From the NCBI GenBank assembly GCA_000696115.1, contig JJOH01000005.1, positions 238,773 to 302,772 of the forward strand: 64,000 bases of DNA, read 5' to 3'. The notes beneath the pieces were generated by a model. It did not search any database. It was not told the DNA's origin and worked only from the letters and a program-made list of their open reading frames with translations. How positions within the stretch are numbered: the first letter of the stretch is position 1; every line of letters starts with the position of its first letter. The position numbers and the translations under genes are program-made. Shown piece by piece: positions 6,949 through 15,882 of the stretch. This stretch comes from Streptomyces olindensis (lineage in GTDB: Bacteria > Actinomycetota > Actinomycetes > Streptomycetales > Streptomycetaceae).

Positions 6949-9900
6949 GCGCCGACCCCCTGAGAGCAACGCCCATGAGAACGACTCCCGCACCGAGCCG
7001 CCGGGGCTTCCTCGGCGGCGCGGCCGCCCTGCTGATGGTGTCGGGCGCGAGCGGACTGCTCGCGTCCGGCACCGCCCGGGCCGCCGCCCAGGACCCCACC
7101 GGTCTGCGCGCCTTCACCCACCCCGGGCTGCTGCACAGCGCCGACGACCTGGCCCGGATGAAGGCCGCCGTCGCCGCGAAGGAATCGCCTGTTCACGACG
7201 GTTTCCTCGCCCTGGCCGCCCACGCGCGCTCCAAGGCGACCTACGCCATCCAGAACACCGGCCAGATCACCTCCTGGGGTCGCGGCCCCACCAACTTCCA
7301 GAACCAGGCCGTCGCCGACTCGGCCGCCGCCTACCAGACCGCGCTGATGTGGTGCGTCACGGGCGAGCGGGCGTACGCCGACAAGTCCCGGGACATCCTC
7401 AACGCCTGGTCGGCCTCCCTGAAGACCGTCACCGGAGCGGACGGGCCGCTCGGCGCCGGACTCCAGGTCTTCAAGTTCGTCAACGCCGCCGAACTGCTCC
7501 GGCACAGCGGCTACGACGGCTGGGCGAGGGAGGACATCGCCCGCTGCGAGGAGTCGTTCCTGCGCGTCTGGTACCCGGCCATCTCCGGCTACATGCTCTA
7601 CGCCAACGGCAACTGGGACCTGACGTCCGTCCAGTCGATCCTGGCCATCGGCGTGTTCTGCGAGGAGCCCACCCTCTTCGAGGACGCGCTCCGCTTCGCG
7701 GCCGCGGGCGCGGGCAACGGCAGCGTCCGCCACCGCATCGTCACCGACGCCGGCCAGGGTCAGGAGTCCGGCCGCGACCAGGGCCACGAACAGCTCGCGG
7801 TCGGCCTGCTCGCCGACGCCGCGCAGGTCGCCTGGAACCAGGGCGTCGACCTGTACGCCTTCGACGGCGACCGGCTGCTGAAGAACGTCGAGTACGCCGC
7901 CCGCTACAACCTCGGCGGCGACGTCCCCTTCGTCCCGGACCTCGACCGCACCGGCAAGTACATCAAGAGGACCGTCTCGGCCGTGGGGCGCGGCAACCTG
8001 CCGCCCATCTACGAGATGGCGTACGCGCACTACGCCGGCGTCCGCGGACTCGACACCCCCTACACCAAGGCGGCCGTCTTCCGCGGCACCGGCGGAACCC
8101 GGGTCGTCGAGGGCAGCAACGACGACCTGCCCAGCTGGGGCACCCTCACCTTCGCCGGCACCAAGGCCCCCGCCCCGGCCGTGCCCACGCCCCCGGCCGG
8201 TGTCACGGCGGTCGGCACCGACAAGTCCGTCACTCTGGCCTGGCTGCCCTCGGCGTGGGCCGAGTCGTACACCGTCCTGCGGGCCGCCGGCGCCGACGGG
8301 CCGTACGAGGAGATCGCGACCGGTCTCGCCGACCCGGCGTACACCGACCGCGACGCCCACCCCGGCAAGACGGCCTACTACCGGGTCACCGCCGCCAACT
8401 CCCAGGGCCGCAGCGCCCCTTCACCGTGGGCGGCGGCGGTCCCCGGCCTGCCCGAGCCCTGGGCGACGCGGGACGTCGGGGACGTCCGGATCCCCGGCTC
8501 GGCGGTCTTCGACGGCGAACGGTTCCTGCTGGAGGCCTCCGGCACCGCCGACACCCACCGCCTGGCCTACCTGCCGCTGCGCGGCGACGGCACGATCACC
8601 GCGCGGATCGTGTATCCGCTCAGCTCCCAGTACTCCAGGATCGGCGTCACCGTACGGGCCGGCCTGGACGCGGACGCCGCCCACGCCGCCATGCTGATCC
8701 AGGGCCTGCCGCTGCACACCTGGAGCGGTGTCTGGTCCGTACGGGCCAGGGCGGGGGAGCGGGTCAGGGGGACCGGCAGCACACCCGTGCCGCCCTCCCA
8801 GCAACAGGCGATCACCACCGGCGCCGCCTTCCCGATCTCCTCCCTCGGCGCGCTGCCCGAGTCGGCGACCCCCCTCAAGGCCCCCTACGTCGAGGGCGCG
8901 GGCGACGGCTACCGGCTGCGCATGCCGTACTGGGTGCGCGTGACCCGCCGGGGCGACCGCTGCACCGGCGCCATCTCCCCGGACGGCATCCGCTGGACCG
9001 AGGTCGGCTCCACCGACGTCGACCTCGGCGCCACGGCGTACGTCGGCCTCACCCTCACCTCCTGCCTCGGCGTCGACGAGGAGTACGCCGAGACCGGCAC
9101 GGGCGCCTTCGACAACGTCAGCGTGGTCTCCCGCACCGCCGGCGAGATCTGGACCGTGCCGCGCCCCGCCCGCGCCACCGGCGACCTGCGGGCCGCCGCC
9201 GGAGCGGACGCGGTCGAACTGGCCTGGACCGACCCGGACCTCGCCGCCCGCTACAAGGTGCTGCGCGCCACCGCCGCCGACGGCCCGTACGAGACCATCG
9301 CCACCGGCGTCGGCCCGGTCGGCTTCGGCACCCGCATCCGGTACGCCGACGCCACCGGCACCCCCGGCATGACGTACCACTACGCCGTCGCCAAGACCAA
9401 CGTCGCCGGACGCGGCCCCCTGTCGCCGTCCGCCGCGGCGACGACGCCGATGCCGTCGCAGCCACAACTCACCTCCCCCACCGTGGCGTTCGCCAACAAA
9501 GGCGTGCCCTTCAAGCACCTCCTGCGGGCGACGCACGAACCCGTGCGGTTCACCGCGGACGGGCTGCCCGACGGCCTGCGCGTCGACCGGCGCACCGGCC
9601 TGATCTCCGGAACGCCCACCGAGACGGGCGAGTTCGAGGTCACCACCACGGCGGGCAACGCCGCCGGAGACGCCACCGCCACCCTCACCCTCACGGTCGG
9701 CACCCCGCCGCCCGCGCCCTGGACCTACGGCGACCTGGGCGACGTCGTCCTCGACGACCGCGCCTACGGCACCCTCGGCGTGGTCGCCGTCCGCACCCCC
9801 GGCAGCACCGCCCACCAGGACGGGACCTTCGTGGTGCGGGGCGCCGGGACCGACCTCACCGTCAACAACCAGGGCATGACGGGCCAGTTCGTCCGACGGC

Positions 9901-10316
9901 CCGTCAGCGGTGACTGCGAGGTCACCGCCCGCCTGCTCTCCCGCGCCGGAGCCGCCGGCGACCGGGTCGGCCTGCTCATGGCCAAGTCCCTGTCGCCGTT
10001 CGACCAGGCGGCCGGGGCGATCGTCACCGGCGGCACGAGCGCCCAGCTGATGCTGCGCCCGACCGTCGCCGGACGGTCCACCTTCACGGGCAACGCGGCG
10101 GTCACCGCCGGCTGCCTGCTGCGGCTGAAGCGCACCGGGACGCGCTTCACCGCATCCGCCTCGACCGACGACGGCGCCACCTGGACCCCCCTCGCCGCGG
10201 GAGACATCCCCGGCTTCGGTGACGCCCCCTACTACGTGGGCCTCGTGGTCTGCTCCCGCAGCCCCCTGACCCACAGCACCACCGAGTTCGACGAGGTGAG
10301 CATCACCCCCATGTAG
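6945..10316 (+). CDS. Large modular secreted alginate-lyase-family protein with FnIII and Ig-like domains
   Basis: This 1123-residue exported protein starts at an ATG overlapping the previous stop; a second in-frame ATG at 6975 is possible because neither has a strong ribosome site. A Tat signal (PSRRGFLGGAAALLM) is followed by an alpha-barrel alginate-lyase-type domain (about 45-390) with the motif QESGRDQGH, also present in the next gene product. Then come a fibronectin III-like domain (about 400-485), a DUF1349/concanavalin-like module (about 490-725), a second FnIII-like domain (about 735-825), an Ig/cadherin-like putative domain (LPDGLRVDRRTGLISGTPTE) and a final concanavalin-like module. 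The catalytic domain should cleave a uronic-acid polymer by beta-elimination; the others probably bind polysaccharide. The exact substrate is inferred only from context. Confidence 0.8.
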   Translation: MSADPLRATPMRTTPAPSRRGFLGGAAALLMVSGASGLLASGTARAAAQDPTGLRAFTHPGLLHSADDLARMKAAVAAKESPVHDGFLALAAHARSKATYAIQNTGQITSWGRGPTNFQNQAVADSAAAYQTALMWCVTGERAYADKSRDILNAWSASLKTVTGADGPLGAGLQVFKFVNAAELLRHSGYDGWAREDIARCEESFLRVWYPAISGYMLYANGNWDLTSVQSILAIGVFCEEPTLFEDALRFAAAGAGNGSVRHRIVTDAGQGQESGRDQGHEQLAVGLLADAAQVAWNQGVDLYAFDGDRLLKNVEYAARYNLGGDVPFVPDLDRTGKYIKRTVSAVGRGNLPPIYEMAYAHYAGVRGLDTPYTKAAVFRGTGGTRVVEGSNDDLPSWGTLTFAGTKAPAPAVPTPPAGVTAVGTDKSVTLAWLPSAWAESYTVLRAAGADGPYEEIATGLADPAYTDRDAHPGKTAYYRVTAANSQGRSAPSPWAAAVPGLPEPWATRDVGDVRIPGSAVFDGERFLLEASGTADTHRLAYLPLRGDGTITARIVYPLSSQYSRIGVTVRAGLDADAAHAAMLIQGLPLHTWSGVWSVRARAGERVRGTGSTPVPPSQQQAITTGAAFPISSLGALPESATPLKAPYVEGAGDGYRLRMPYWVRVTRRGDRCTGAISPDGIRWTEVGSTDVDLGATAYVGLTLTSCLGVDEEYAETGTGAFDNVSVVSRTAGEIWTVPRPARATGDLRAAAGADAVELAWTDPDLAARYKVLRATAADGPYETIATGVGPVGFGTRIRYADATGTPGMTYHYAVAKTNVAGRGPLSPSAAATTPMPSQPQLTSPTVAFANKGVPFKHLLRATHEPVRFTADGLPDGLRVDRRTGLISGTPTETGEFEVTTTAGNAAGDATATLTLTVGTPPPAPWTYGDLGDVVLDDRAYGTLGVVAVRTPGSTAHQDGTFVVRGAGTDLTVNNQGMTGQFVRRPVSGDCEVTARLLSRAGAAGDRVGLLMAKSLSPFDQAAGAIVTGGTSAQLMLRPTVAGRSTFTGNAAVTAGCLLRLKRTGTRFTASASTDDGATWTPLAAGDIPGFGDAPYYVGLVVCSRSPLTHSTTEFDEVSITPM

Positions 10317-10340
10317 TACTCCACGGATCGGAGACACAGC

Positions 10341-11588
10341 ATGAGCCGCACGTCCCCCCACACGCACCACGAGGGCGGCCACGTGAGCCGCCGCGGTCTG
10401 CTCAAGACCGCCGGCGGCCTCACCGCGGCCCTCGCCCTCGGCACCACCGCCACCGCCACCACGGCGGACGCGGCCCCGGCGACCTTCACCCACCCCGGCA
10501 TGCTCCACAACGGGGGCGACATCAACCGCGCCAAGGTCAGGGTCGCCGCGGGCGACGACCCCTGGGCCTCCGGCTGGCGCAGGCTGACCGCCAACTCCCA
10601 CTCGGCGTCCACCTGGACGCCCCGCCCCACCGCCACGATCATCCGCGGTGGCACCGGCGAGAACTACCCCCAGCTGTACAACGACATCCACGCCGCCTAC
10701 CAGAACGCGCTGCGCTGGCACGTGGGCGGCACCGCCGCGAACGCCGACTGCGCCGTGCGCATCCTCAACGCCTGGTCGTCCACGCTCACCGAGATCACCG
10801 GAAACGCCGACCGGTACCTGGCCGCAGGCCTCTACGGCTGGCAGTTCGCGAACGCCGCGGAGCTCATGCGCGGCTACGCGGGATTCGACCTCAACCGGTT
10901 CAAGACGATGATGCTCAACGTCTTCTACCCGTTGAACGACCGGTTCCTCCGCGAGCACAACGACGCCTGCATCACCAACTACTGGGCCAACTGGGACCTG
11001 TGCAACATGGCCTCGATCATGGCCATCGGGATCCTGTGCGACGACGGCGCCAAGTACGACCAGGCCGTCAACTACTTCAAGAACGGCGGCGGCAACGGCC
11101 AGATCCGGCGCGCGGTGCCGTTCCTGTACCCGGGCGTCGAGGGTTACGACCTCGGCCAGTGGCAGGAGTCCGGCCGCGACCAGGGCCACACCATCATGGG
11201 CATGGGCCAGATGGGCGCCCTGTGCGAGATGGCCTGGAACCAGGGAGAGGACCTCTACTCGTACGACGGCCGCCGTTTCATGAAGGCCGCCCAGTACGTC
11301 GCCAAGTACAACCTGAACATGAACGTGCCCTACACCACCTACACCTGGGGCAGTGGTCAGAACTGCGCCCAGCAGTCACAGACCGTGATCGGTTCCGGAT
11401 CCCGCGGCCAGGTCCGCCCGGTGTGGGCGATGCTCCACTACCACTACGGGCGGCGTCTGCTCCTCGACGACAAGTACATCGCCCAGATGTGCTTCTCCGT
11501 CGCCCCCGAGGGCGGAGGAGGCGACTACGGCACCACCAGCGGCGGCTTCGACCAGCTCGGCTTCGGCACGCTGATGTACGCCAAATAG
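10341..11588 (+). CDS. Secreted alginate-lyase-family protein
   Basis: This 415-residue protein is a single-domain paralogue of the catalytic part of the preceding gene product. A Tat signal (SRRGLLKTAGGLTAALALG, residues 17-35) ends near TADAAPA. Both paralogues share TFTHPGML/AFTHPGLL at the mature N-terminus, a (N)WDL segment and the motif QESGRDQGH, which probably contributes to the active site. The fold is that of the alginate_lyase family (PF05426), now split across several PL families including enzymes acting on alginate and glucuronan. The exact polymer cannot be told from sequence. It follows the previous gene by 24 bases and is probably cotranscribed. Confidence 0.83.
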   Translation: MSRTSPHTHHEGGHVSRRGLLKTAGGLTAALALGTTATATTADAAPATFTHPGMLHNGGDINRAKVRVAAGDDPWASGWRRLTANSHSASTWTPRPTATIIRGGTGENYPQLYNDIHAAYQNALRWHVGGTAANADCAVRILNAWSSTLTEITGNADRYLAAGLYGWQFANAAELMRGYAGFDLNRFKTMMLNVFYPLNDRFLREHNDACITNYWANWDLCNMASIMAIGILCDDGAKYDQAVNYFKNGGGNGQIRRAVPFLYPGVEGYDLGQWQESGRDQGHTIMGMGQMGALCEMAWNQGEDLYSYDGRRFMKAAQYVAKYNLNMNVPYTTYTWGSGQNCAQQSQTVIGSGSRGQVRPVWAMLHYHYGRRLLLDDKYIAQMCFSVAPEGGGGDYGTTSGGFDQLGFGTLMYAK

Positions 11589-11630
11589 CGTGTCCGCAGC
11601 CCAAGAGTCCGCCAAATAGCGGTCAAGCCG

Positions 11631-11689
11631 GCTCGTGCACCGGAATACCGAGGAGCGATGTGATGCTCTGGTGTTTCCGGTGCACGAGC
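11631..11689. terminator. 15-bp inverted repeat, probable stem-loop between the lyase and esterase genes
   Basis: GCTCGTGCACCGGAA (11631-11645) is perfectly complementary to TTCCGGTGCACGAGC (11675-11689), with a 29-base loop that contains a smaller GAGC/GCTC hairpin. It starts 43 bases after the lyase stop and ends 24 bases before the esterase start. It could terminate the lyase transcript, stabilise its 3' end or control esterase expression. There is no U-tract, so simple rho-independent termination is not assured. Confidence 0.55.
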
Positions 11690-11712
11690 GCGGCGAAGGG
11701 CTGGTGGGCGGT

Positions 11713-13317
11713 ATGACGGCAGGCCAGACGGATCCCGTGGTCAAGAGCCCGTACGGGGCCGTGCGCGGCCGCTACGAGCGCGGAGTCGCGGTCTTCCGCG
11801 GCATCCCGTACGCGGCGCCTCCGTTCGGCCCCCGCCGCTTCCGCCCGCCCGTGCCCCTGAAGCCCTGGGAAGGCGTCCGCGACGCGGGCGTCTTCGGCCC
11901 CACCCCACCCAAACCGCCGTACTCCGACGCCTTCGCCCACTACCTGTCCGACCCGGTCGTCCCCGGCGACGACTGCCTCAACCTCAACGTCTGGACCCCC
12001 GACCCGGACCCCGCGGCCCGCCTGCCCGTCCTCGTCTGGCTGCACGGCGGCGCCCTGACCCGGGGCTCCTCGGCCGTACCCGTCTACGACGGCCACGCCT
12101 TCGCCCGCGACGGCGTGGTGTGCGTGTCCGTCAACTACCGGCTCGGGGTCGAGGGCTACGGCCTCTTCCCGGACACACCCCCGAACCCGGGCCTGCGCGA
12201 CCAGATCGCCGCCCTCACCTGGGTGCACGAGGCCATCGAGGCCTTCGGCGGCGACCCCGGCCGCATCACCCTCTTCGGCCAGTCCGCCGGGGCGATCAGC
12301 ATCGGCGCCCTCCTCGCCGCCCCGCAGACGCAGGGGCTGGTCCGGCGGGCCGCCCTGCAGAGCGGGCCGCCCGAGGCGTCCGAGCGGGCCAAGGTACGGC
12401 GGATGGTGCGCCGGATGGCCTCCCGGCTGAAGATCCCCGCCACCGCCGAGGCCTTCGCCGCCGTCGACCGCGACCTGCTGCTGCGCACCCAGGCCGAGGT
12501 GGGCAGGCTCAGCAGCCCGGTGGTCGGCGGCCCCGCCTTCGGCATCGTCGTCGACGGCGACGTCGTCCCCCGCGACCCCCTGGACGCGCTCGTCGAAGGC
12601 GCCGCCCCGGGCGTGGAACTGCTGATGGGCTGGACCCGCGACGAGTACCGGCTCTGGCTGGTCCCGGGCGGCCTGCTGGACCGCGTGGACCGCCTCGGAG
12701 CCGTCGCCCTGGCCGGTGCCATGGCCCGCTGCCACTGCGGCAGCGAGGTCCCGCGCGGCTACCGCGCCCTGCACCCCGAGGCCGGCACGGCGGAGATCGT
12801 CGGCCAGCTCGTCACCGACCACCTGCTGCGCATCCCCCTGCACCACCTGGCCGACGCCCGCCCGGAACCGTCCTACGTCTACGAGTTCGCCTGGCCCTCG
12901 AACCTGCCCGGTCTCGGCGCCTGCCACGCGCTGGAGCTCGGCTTCGTCTTCGACACCGGGGAGGCCCCGGAGTCCCGCAAGCTCGCCGGGGAGGGCGCGC
13001 CGCAGGAACTGGCGGACGCGATGCACGGCGCGTGGGTCCGCTTCGCGACGGACGGCGACCCGGGCTGGGAACGCTGGGACGACCGCCACCCGGTCAGGGT
13101 CTTCGGCGACCGCGCCCCGGACGCGCCGGACGGCCTCGCCTACACCGCCCACGGCCCCCGGGACCGCGAACTCGCCCTCTGGGCAGCCGACGCCGCCGTC
13201 ACCTCCCCGGACTCCACACCGGCATCGGACCCCGACGGCGATGCGCCCACCCGCAGTACGGAACTGCGGTCAGCCGTACGGCGACTCCGCCGCTCCGGCG
13301 CGCTCCGCCGGCACTAG
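11713..13317 (+). CDS. Carboxylesterase / type-B lipase family protein
   Basis: This 534-residue alpha/beta hydrolase begins at the ATG at 11713 (MTAGQTDPVVKSPYGAVRG); an upstream ATG at 11635 would put the coding region across the inverted repeat and is unlikely. The oxyanion segment VWLHGGAL (residues 108-115) and the nucleophile elbow GQSAG with Ser191 are clear, with Gln instead of the usual Glu in GESAG. The acid and His partners are expected near the family positions but I did not assign them with certainty. No signal peptide is visible, so it is probably cytoplasmic. It may remove acyl groups from imported oligosaccharides. Its stop codon lies within the CTAG that received both mobile elements downstream; the reading frame is intact. 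Confidence 0.87.
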   Translation: MTAGQTDPVVKSPYGAVRGRYERGVAVFRGIPYAAPPFGPRRFRPPVPLKPWEGVRDAGVFGPTPPKPPYSDAFAHYLSDPVVPGDDCLNLNVWTPDPDPAARLPVLVWLHGGALTRGSSAVPVYDGHAFARDGVVCVSVNYRLGVEGYGLFPDTPPNPGLRDQIAALTWVHEAIEAFGGDPGRITLFGQSAGAISIGALLAAPQTQGLVRRAALQSGPPEASERAKVRRMVRRMASRLKIPATAEAFAAVDRDLLLRTQAEVGRLSSPVVGGPAFGIVVDGDVVPRDPLDALVEGAAPGVELLMGWTRDEYRLWLVPGGLLDRVDRLGAVALAGAMARCHCGSEVPRGYRALHPEAGTAEIVGQLVTDHLLRIPLHHLADARPEPSYVYEFAWPSNLPGLGACHALELGFVFDTGEAPESRKLAGEGAPQELADAMHGAWVRFATDGDPGWERWDDRHPVRVFGDRAPDAPDGLAYTAHGPRDRELALWAADAAVTSPDSTPASDPDGDAPTRSTELRSAVRRLRRSGALRRH

Positions 13318-13318
13318 G
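13313..13318. repeat. Target-site duplication ACTAGG, left copy
   Basis: ACTAGG directly precedes the left end of the IS481-type element and recurs directly after its right end (14371-14376). It fits the NCTAGN target known for IS481. The esterase stop codon TAG lies inside this copy. Confidence 0.85.
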
Positions 13319-14270
13319 TGTATTGGCCCGCAGCGTTGTTGACACGGCTGATGGGTGGCTGGCCTGCGAGTGCGGTGTGGCAGCGGTGGTGGTTGTAGGT
13401 GTGCAGGAAGTCTGCCGGGGCTTCCGAGCGTTCCTGGTTGCTGGTGTAGGGCCGCAGGTAGGCCCATTCGTCGAGCAGGGTGCGGTTGAAGCGTTCGACT
13501 TTGCCGTTGGTCTGGGGCCGGTAGGCGCGGGTCAGTTTGGGGCTCGCGCCGAGGTCGGTCAGGGCCTGCTGCCAGGCGAAGCTTTTGCGGTAGGGCCAGG
13601 CGTTGTCGGTCAGGACCCGTTCGACGCGGTCGATGCCGCAGGTGGCGAAGAAGGCCGCGGCTCGGCGGAGGAAGACGGCGCAGGTCGCGGCCTTCTCGTC
13701 CGCGTGGATCTCGCTGTAGGCGAGTCGGGTGTGGTCGTCGACGGCGGAGTGGATGTAGTCGAAGCCCACGCTGCTTCGCCGGGCCCGGCCGGCTTGTCGG
13801 CCCAGGACTTTGTGGCCGCCGCCGTCGGGGATCCGGCCGAGTTTCTTGACGTCGACGTGGATGAGTTCGCCGGGCCGGTCGCGTTCGTAGCGGCGGATGG
13901 GCTGGCCGGTGGGGCGGTCCAGGAAGGCCAGACGGTTGAGCTGGTGGCGGACCAGGATCCGGTGGGTGGTCGAGGCGGGCAGGCCCAGGATCGGGCCGAG
14001 ACGGGCGGGGCCGAGCTTGCGGTCCTGGCGCAGACGGCACACCTGGGCCTCGGTCGTCGTCGGTGTGCGATGCGGTGTCGTGCGAGGACGGCTGGAGCGG
14101 TCGTGCAGGCCTTGCTCGCCCTCGGCCCGCCATCGGCGGACCCACTTGTGGGCCGTGACGCGCGAGATGCCCATCTCTGCTGCTACATGCGCAACCGGAC
14201 GACCGGTGCCAACACGCTCGATGAGAAGCCGCCTGCCGTGAACGGTCAGCCGGGCATTACGGTGGGACAC
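13314..14270 (-). CDS. IS481-family transposase
   Basis: This 318-residue DDE transposase starts at the GTG at 14270 (SHRNARLTVHGRRLLIERV), preceded by GGAGG; an upstream in-frame ATG adds 14 residues that family members lack. The N-terminus is a helix-turn-helix (PVAHVAAEMGISRVTAHKWV), followed by an RNase-H-like integrase core with ELIHVDVKKLGRI (first Asp), RVLTDNAWPY (second Asp) and the K/R-rich NGKVERFNRTLLDEW (Glu). The stop overlaps the last bases of the convergent esterase gene. It catalyses transposition of the element carrying it. Confidence 0.95.
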   Translation of the reverse strand: MSHRNARLTVHGRRLLIERVGTGRPVAHVAAEMGISRVTAHKWVRRWRAEGEQGLHDRSSRPRTTPHRTPTTTEAQVCRLRQDRKLGPARLGPILGLPASTTHRILVRHQLNRLAFLDRPTGQPIRRYERDRPGELIHVDVKKLGRIPDGGGHKVLGRQAGRARRSSVGFDYIHSAVDDHTRLAYSEIHADEKAATCAVFLRRAAAFFATCGIDRVERVLTDNAWPYRKSFAWQQALTDLGASPKLTRAYRPQTNGKVERFNRTLLDEWAYLRPYTSNQERSEAPADFLHTYNHHRCHTALAGQPPISRVNNAAGQYT

Positions 14271-14370
14271 GAAGACCTCCGTGCGGTGCAGTCCTAGACA
14301 GCTCCACCACACCGGAGGTCTTCGCCATGATCAAGCCCTGCCCGCGTTAACAACGCTCGTGATCAATACA
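13319..14370 (-). mobile_element. IS481-family insertion sequence, complete (1052 bp)
   Basis: The left end reads TGTATTGGCCCGCAGCGTTG; the complement of the right end reads TGTATTGATCACGAGCGTTG. These imperfect terminal inverted repeats extend about 28 bp and start with the TGT usual for IS481. A 6-bp duplication ACTAGG flanks the element. It carries one transposase gene with intact DDE region. Presence of both ends, duplication and an open transposase indicates a recent, possibly still mobile, insertion. Confidence 0.92.
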
Positions 14371-14371
14371 A

Positions 14372-14562
14372 CTAGGGCCTGTCGTTTGGATCAGATCGCA
14401 GACGCGGGGCCTGGCACGCGCATCTGCCGCGTTGTCGTCGGTTGCCGATGCTCCGCATCGCCGTCCTCCTCCGCCTTGCAGCTGCACGCACCAGGCCCCG
14501 CTCACCGGCGCTGATGAGGTGCCGTCGGTTCCCTGCGACCTGATCCAAACGACAGGCCCTAG
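14372..14562. mobile_element. MITE-like element with 30-bp terminal inverted repeats, flanked by CTAG
   Basis: The arms GGGCCTGTCGTTTGGATCAG and its exact complement mark the two ends (arms 14372-14394 and 14540-14562 are perfect over 23 bp including CTAG; pairing extends to 30 bp with one mismatch). An internal pair, GCGGGGCCTGG and CCAGGCCCCGC, would fold with them. There is no room for a gene in about 190 bp. The repeats look like those of IS5-type elements in streptomycetes, from memory. Removing both insertions restores a simple GCACTAGCTCGATC site, so the MITE went in first and IS481 later hit its left CTAG. Confidence 0.8.
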
Positions 14563-14612
14563 CTCGATCGAGGACGTGGATCCCTGAGCCCCCGAGCCAC
14601 CGGGCAGTCCCG

Positions 14613-15845
14613 TCAGCGACGCAACCGGGCGGCTGCGGCCAGAATCGGGGTGCCCACGACGGTGGCTGCGGCGCCGAGCGTGGTGTCGGTGGCCAGAATC
14701 CATCGGACGGTCTTCATGGCCAGGGTGAGGACTTCGCTGCCGCGCCGGCGCATGCCGGCCTCGAACTGGCCGACGGCGTCGGTGAGGGTGCCGCCAGTGG
14801 CGTTGCCGACGTGCTCGAGCAGGCTGGCGGCGTCGCGGATGGCCGCGCCGGCTCCCATTCCGGCGGTGGGTGGTGTGGCGTGGACGGCGTCGCCGAGCGC
14901 GGTGATGCGGCCCGCGGGCCAGGGCGCGAGATCGTCCGCGCGGGTGGAGGCGGCGTTGAAGCGGAACCCGGCCACGCTCTGCGGATCGGCACGGGTGATG
15001 ACCTCGAGCGTGTGCTCGGCCCAGCCCCGCTCGCGGAACCGGCCCAGCAGCGCGGTCTTCAACTCGCCCCCACGCAGGTCACGCAGGGAATCAGTCGCAG
15101 CGGACTCGGGGAACATGGCGCCCCAGATGTAGGTGGGTCCGGTCGTCACCGACATCCGCAGCTCGGGGGCGACGAGCGCGGCGTTGCCGACCGGGTCGAG
15201 GAAGCCGACGTAGAGCGCTGCTCCGCGGGGGCCGACCGCCAGCCCCGATCGTGGCCTCAGCCGCCGCTGCTCGCCGGGGCTCAGATCGTGCAGGAGGGTA
15301 CGGCCGGAGAACCCGATGATGCCCGCCGGGCTGCTGGTCGGGCCTCCCGCCAGGTGGCGGGCGACCACCGAGTGGGTGCCGTCCGCGCCCACCACGAGAT
15401 CCGCCGAGACCGGCGCGCGGTCGGTGAACAGCACCCGGGGCGCGCCGTCGTCATCAAGGCCGACGCCGGACACGCTGCATCCGAGGTGCAGACCGTCACC
15501 GACCGCTTCGGCCAGCAGCACCCGCAGGGTGATCCGATCGACGTCGACACTGCCGCTGCCGCCGAGGTCGGGCCCATGGCCGAGCAGCCGGCCGCGGCGG
15601 TCCCAGAACGCGTCGCGCTCGCGCAGCCGCAGCGCCGAACCCGATGCCAGCAACCGCCGCATGATCGTCGGTTCCACCAGATCTCCCAGCGCCGACTGCG
15701 CCCGCTTGTCCAGGGTGATGTGGTAGCCGCCCGTCGCCGCCACATCGGTGTCGCGGTCGAACACCGCCACCTCGAACCCCCGACGACGCAGCCCCGCCCC
15801 CAGTGCGAGCCCGCCGATCCCGCCGCCGACCACGACCACACGCAT
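14613..15845 (-). CDS. FAD-dependent monooxygenase (group A flavin hydroxylase type)
   Basis: This 410-residue protein begins at the ATG at 15845 (MRVVVVGGGIGGLALGAGLR), 8 bases after AAAGGA. The N-terminal dinucleotide-binding fold GGGIGGLALGAGLRRRGFEV, the DG motif LVVGADGTHSVVA and the GD motif ALGDAVHATPPTAGMGAGAA define the para-hydroxybenzoate hydroxylase-like family. Such enzymes use NAD(P)H and O2 to hydroxylate or epoxidise a small, often aromatic, molecule in the cytosol. The C-terminus has a hydrophobic tail (ATVVGTPILAAAARLRR). It is divergent from the WYL regulator at 15941 with a 17-bp inverted repeat between them, which implies control by that protein. It may protect against an aromatic compound or antibiotic; the substrate is unknown. 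Confidence 0.87.
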   Translation of the reverse strand: MRVVVVGGGIGGLALGAGLRRRGFEVAVFDRDTDVAATGGYHITLDKRAQSALGDLVEPTIMRRLLASGSALRLRERDAFWDRRGRLLGHGPDLGGSGSVDVDRITLRVLLAEAVGDGLHLGCSVSGVGLDDDGAPRVLFTDRAPVSADLVVGADGTHSVVARHLAGGPTSSPAGIIGFSGRTLLHDLSPGEQRRLRPRSGLAVGPRGAALYVGFLDPVGNAALVAPELRMSVTTGPTYIWGAMFPESAATDSLRDLRGGELKTALLGRFRERGWAEHTLEVITRADPQSVAGFRFNAASTRADDLAPWPAGRITALGDAVHATPPTAGMGAGAAIRDAASLLEHVGNATGGTLTDAVGQFEAGMRRRGSEVLTLAMKTVRWILATDTTLGAAATVVGTPILAAAARLRR

Positions 15846-15882
15846 CCCGACCGTCCTTTCCGCCGTTGCCCCCCGAACAGCG

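Noticed and set aside
8421..11189. Very long open frame opposite the alginate-lyase genes
   Set aside because: Its translation is Val/Gly/Ala/Arg-rich low complexity, the usual antisense shadow of a high-GC gene.
11635..11712. Longer N-terminus for the carboxylesterase
   Set aside because: It would span the 15-bp inverted repeat, and type-B esterases normally begin near the VKSPYGAVRG segment.
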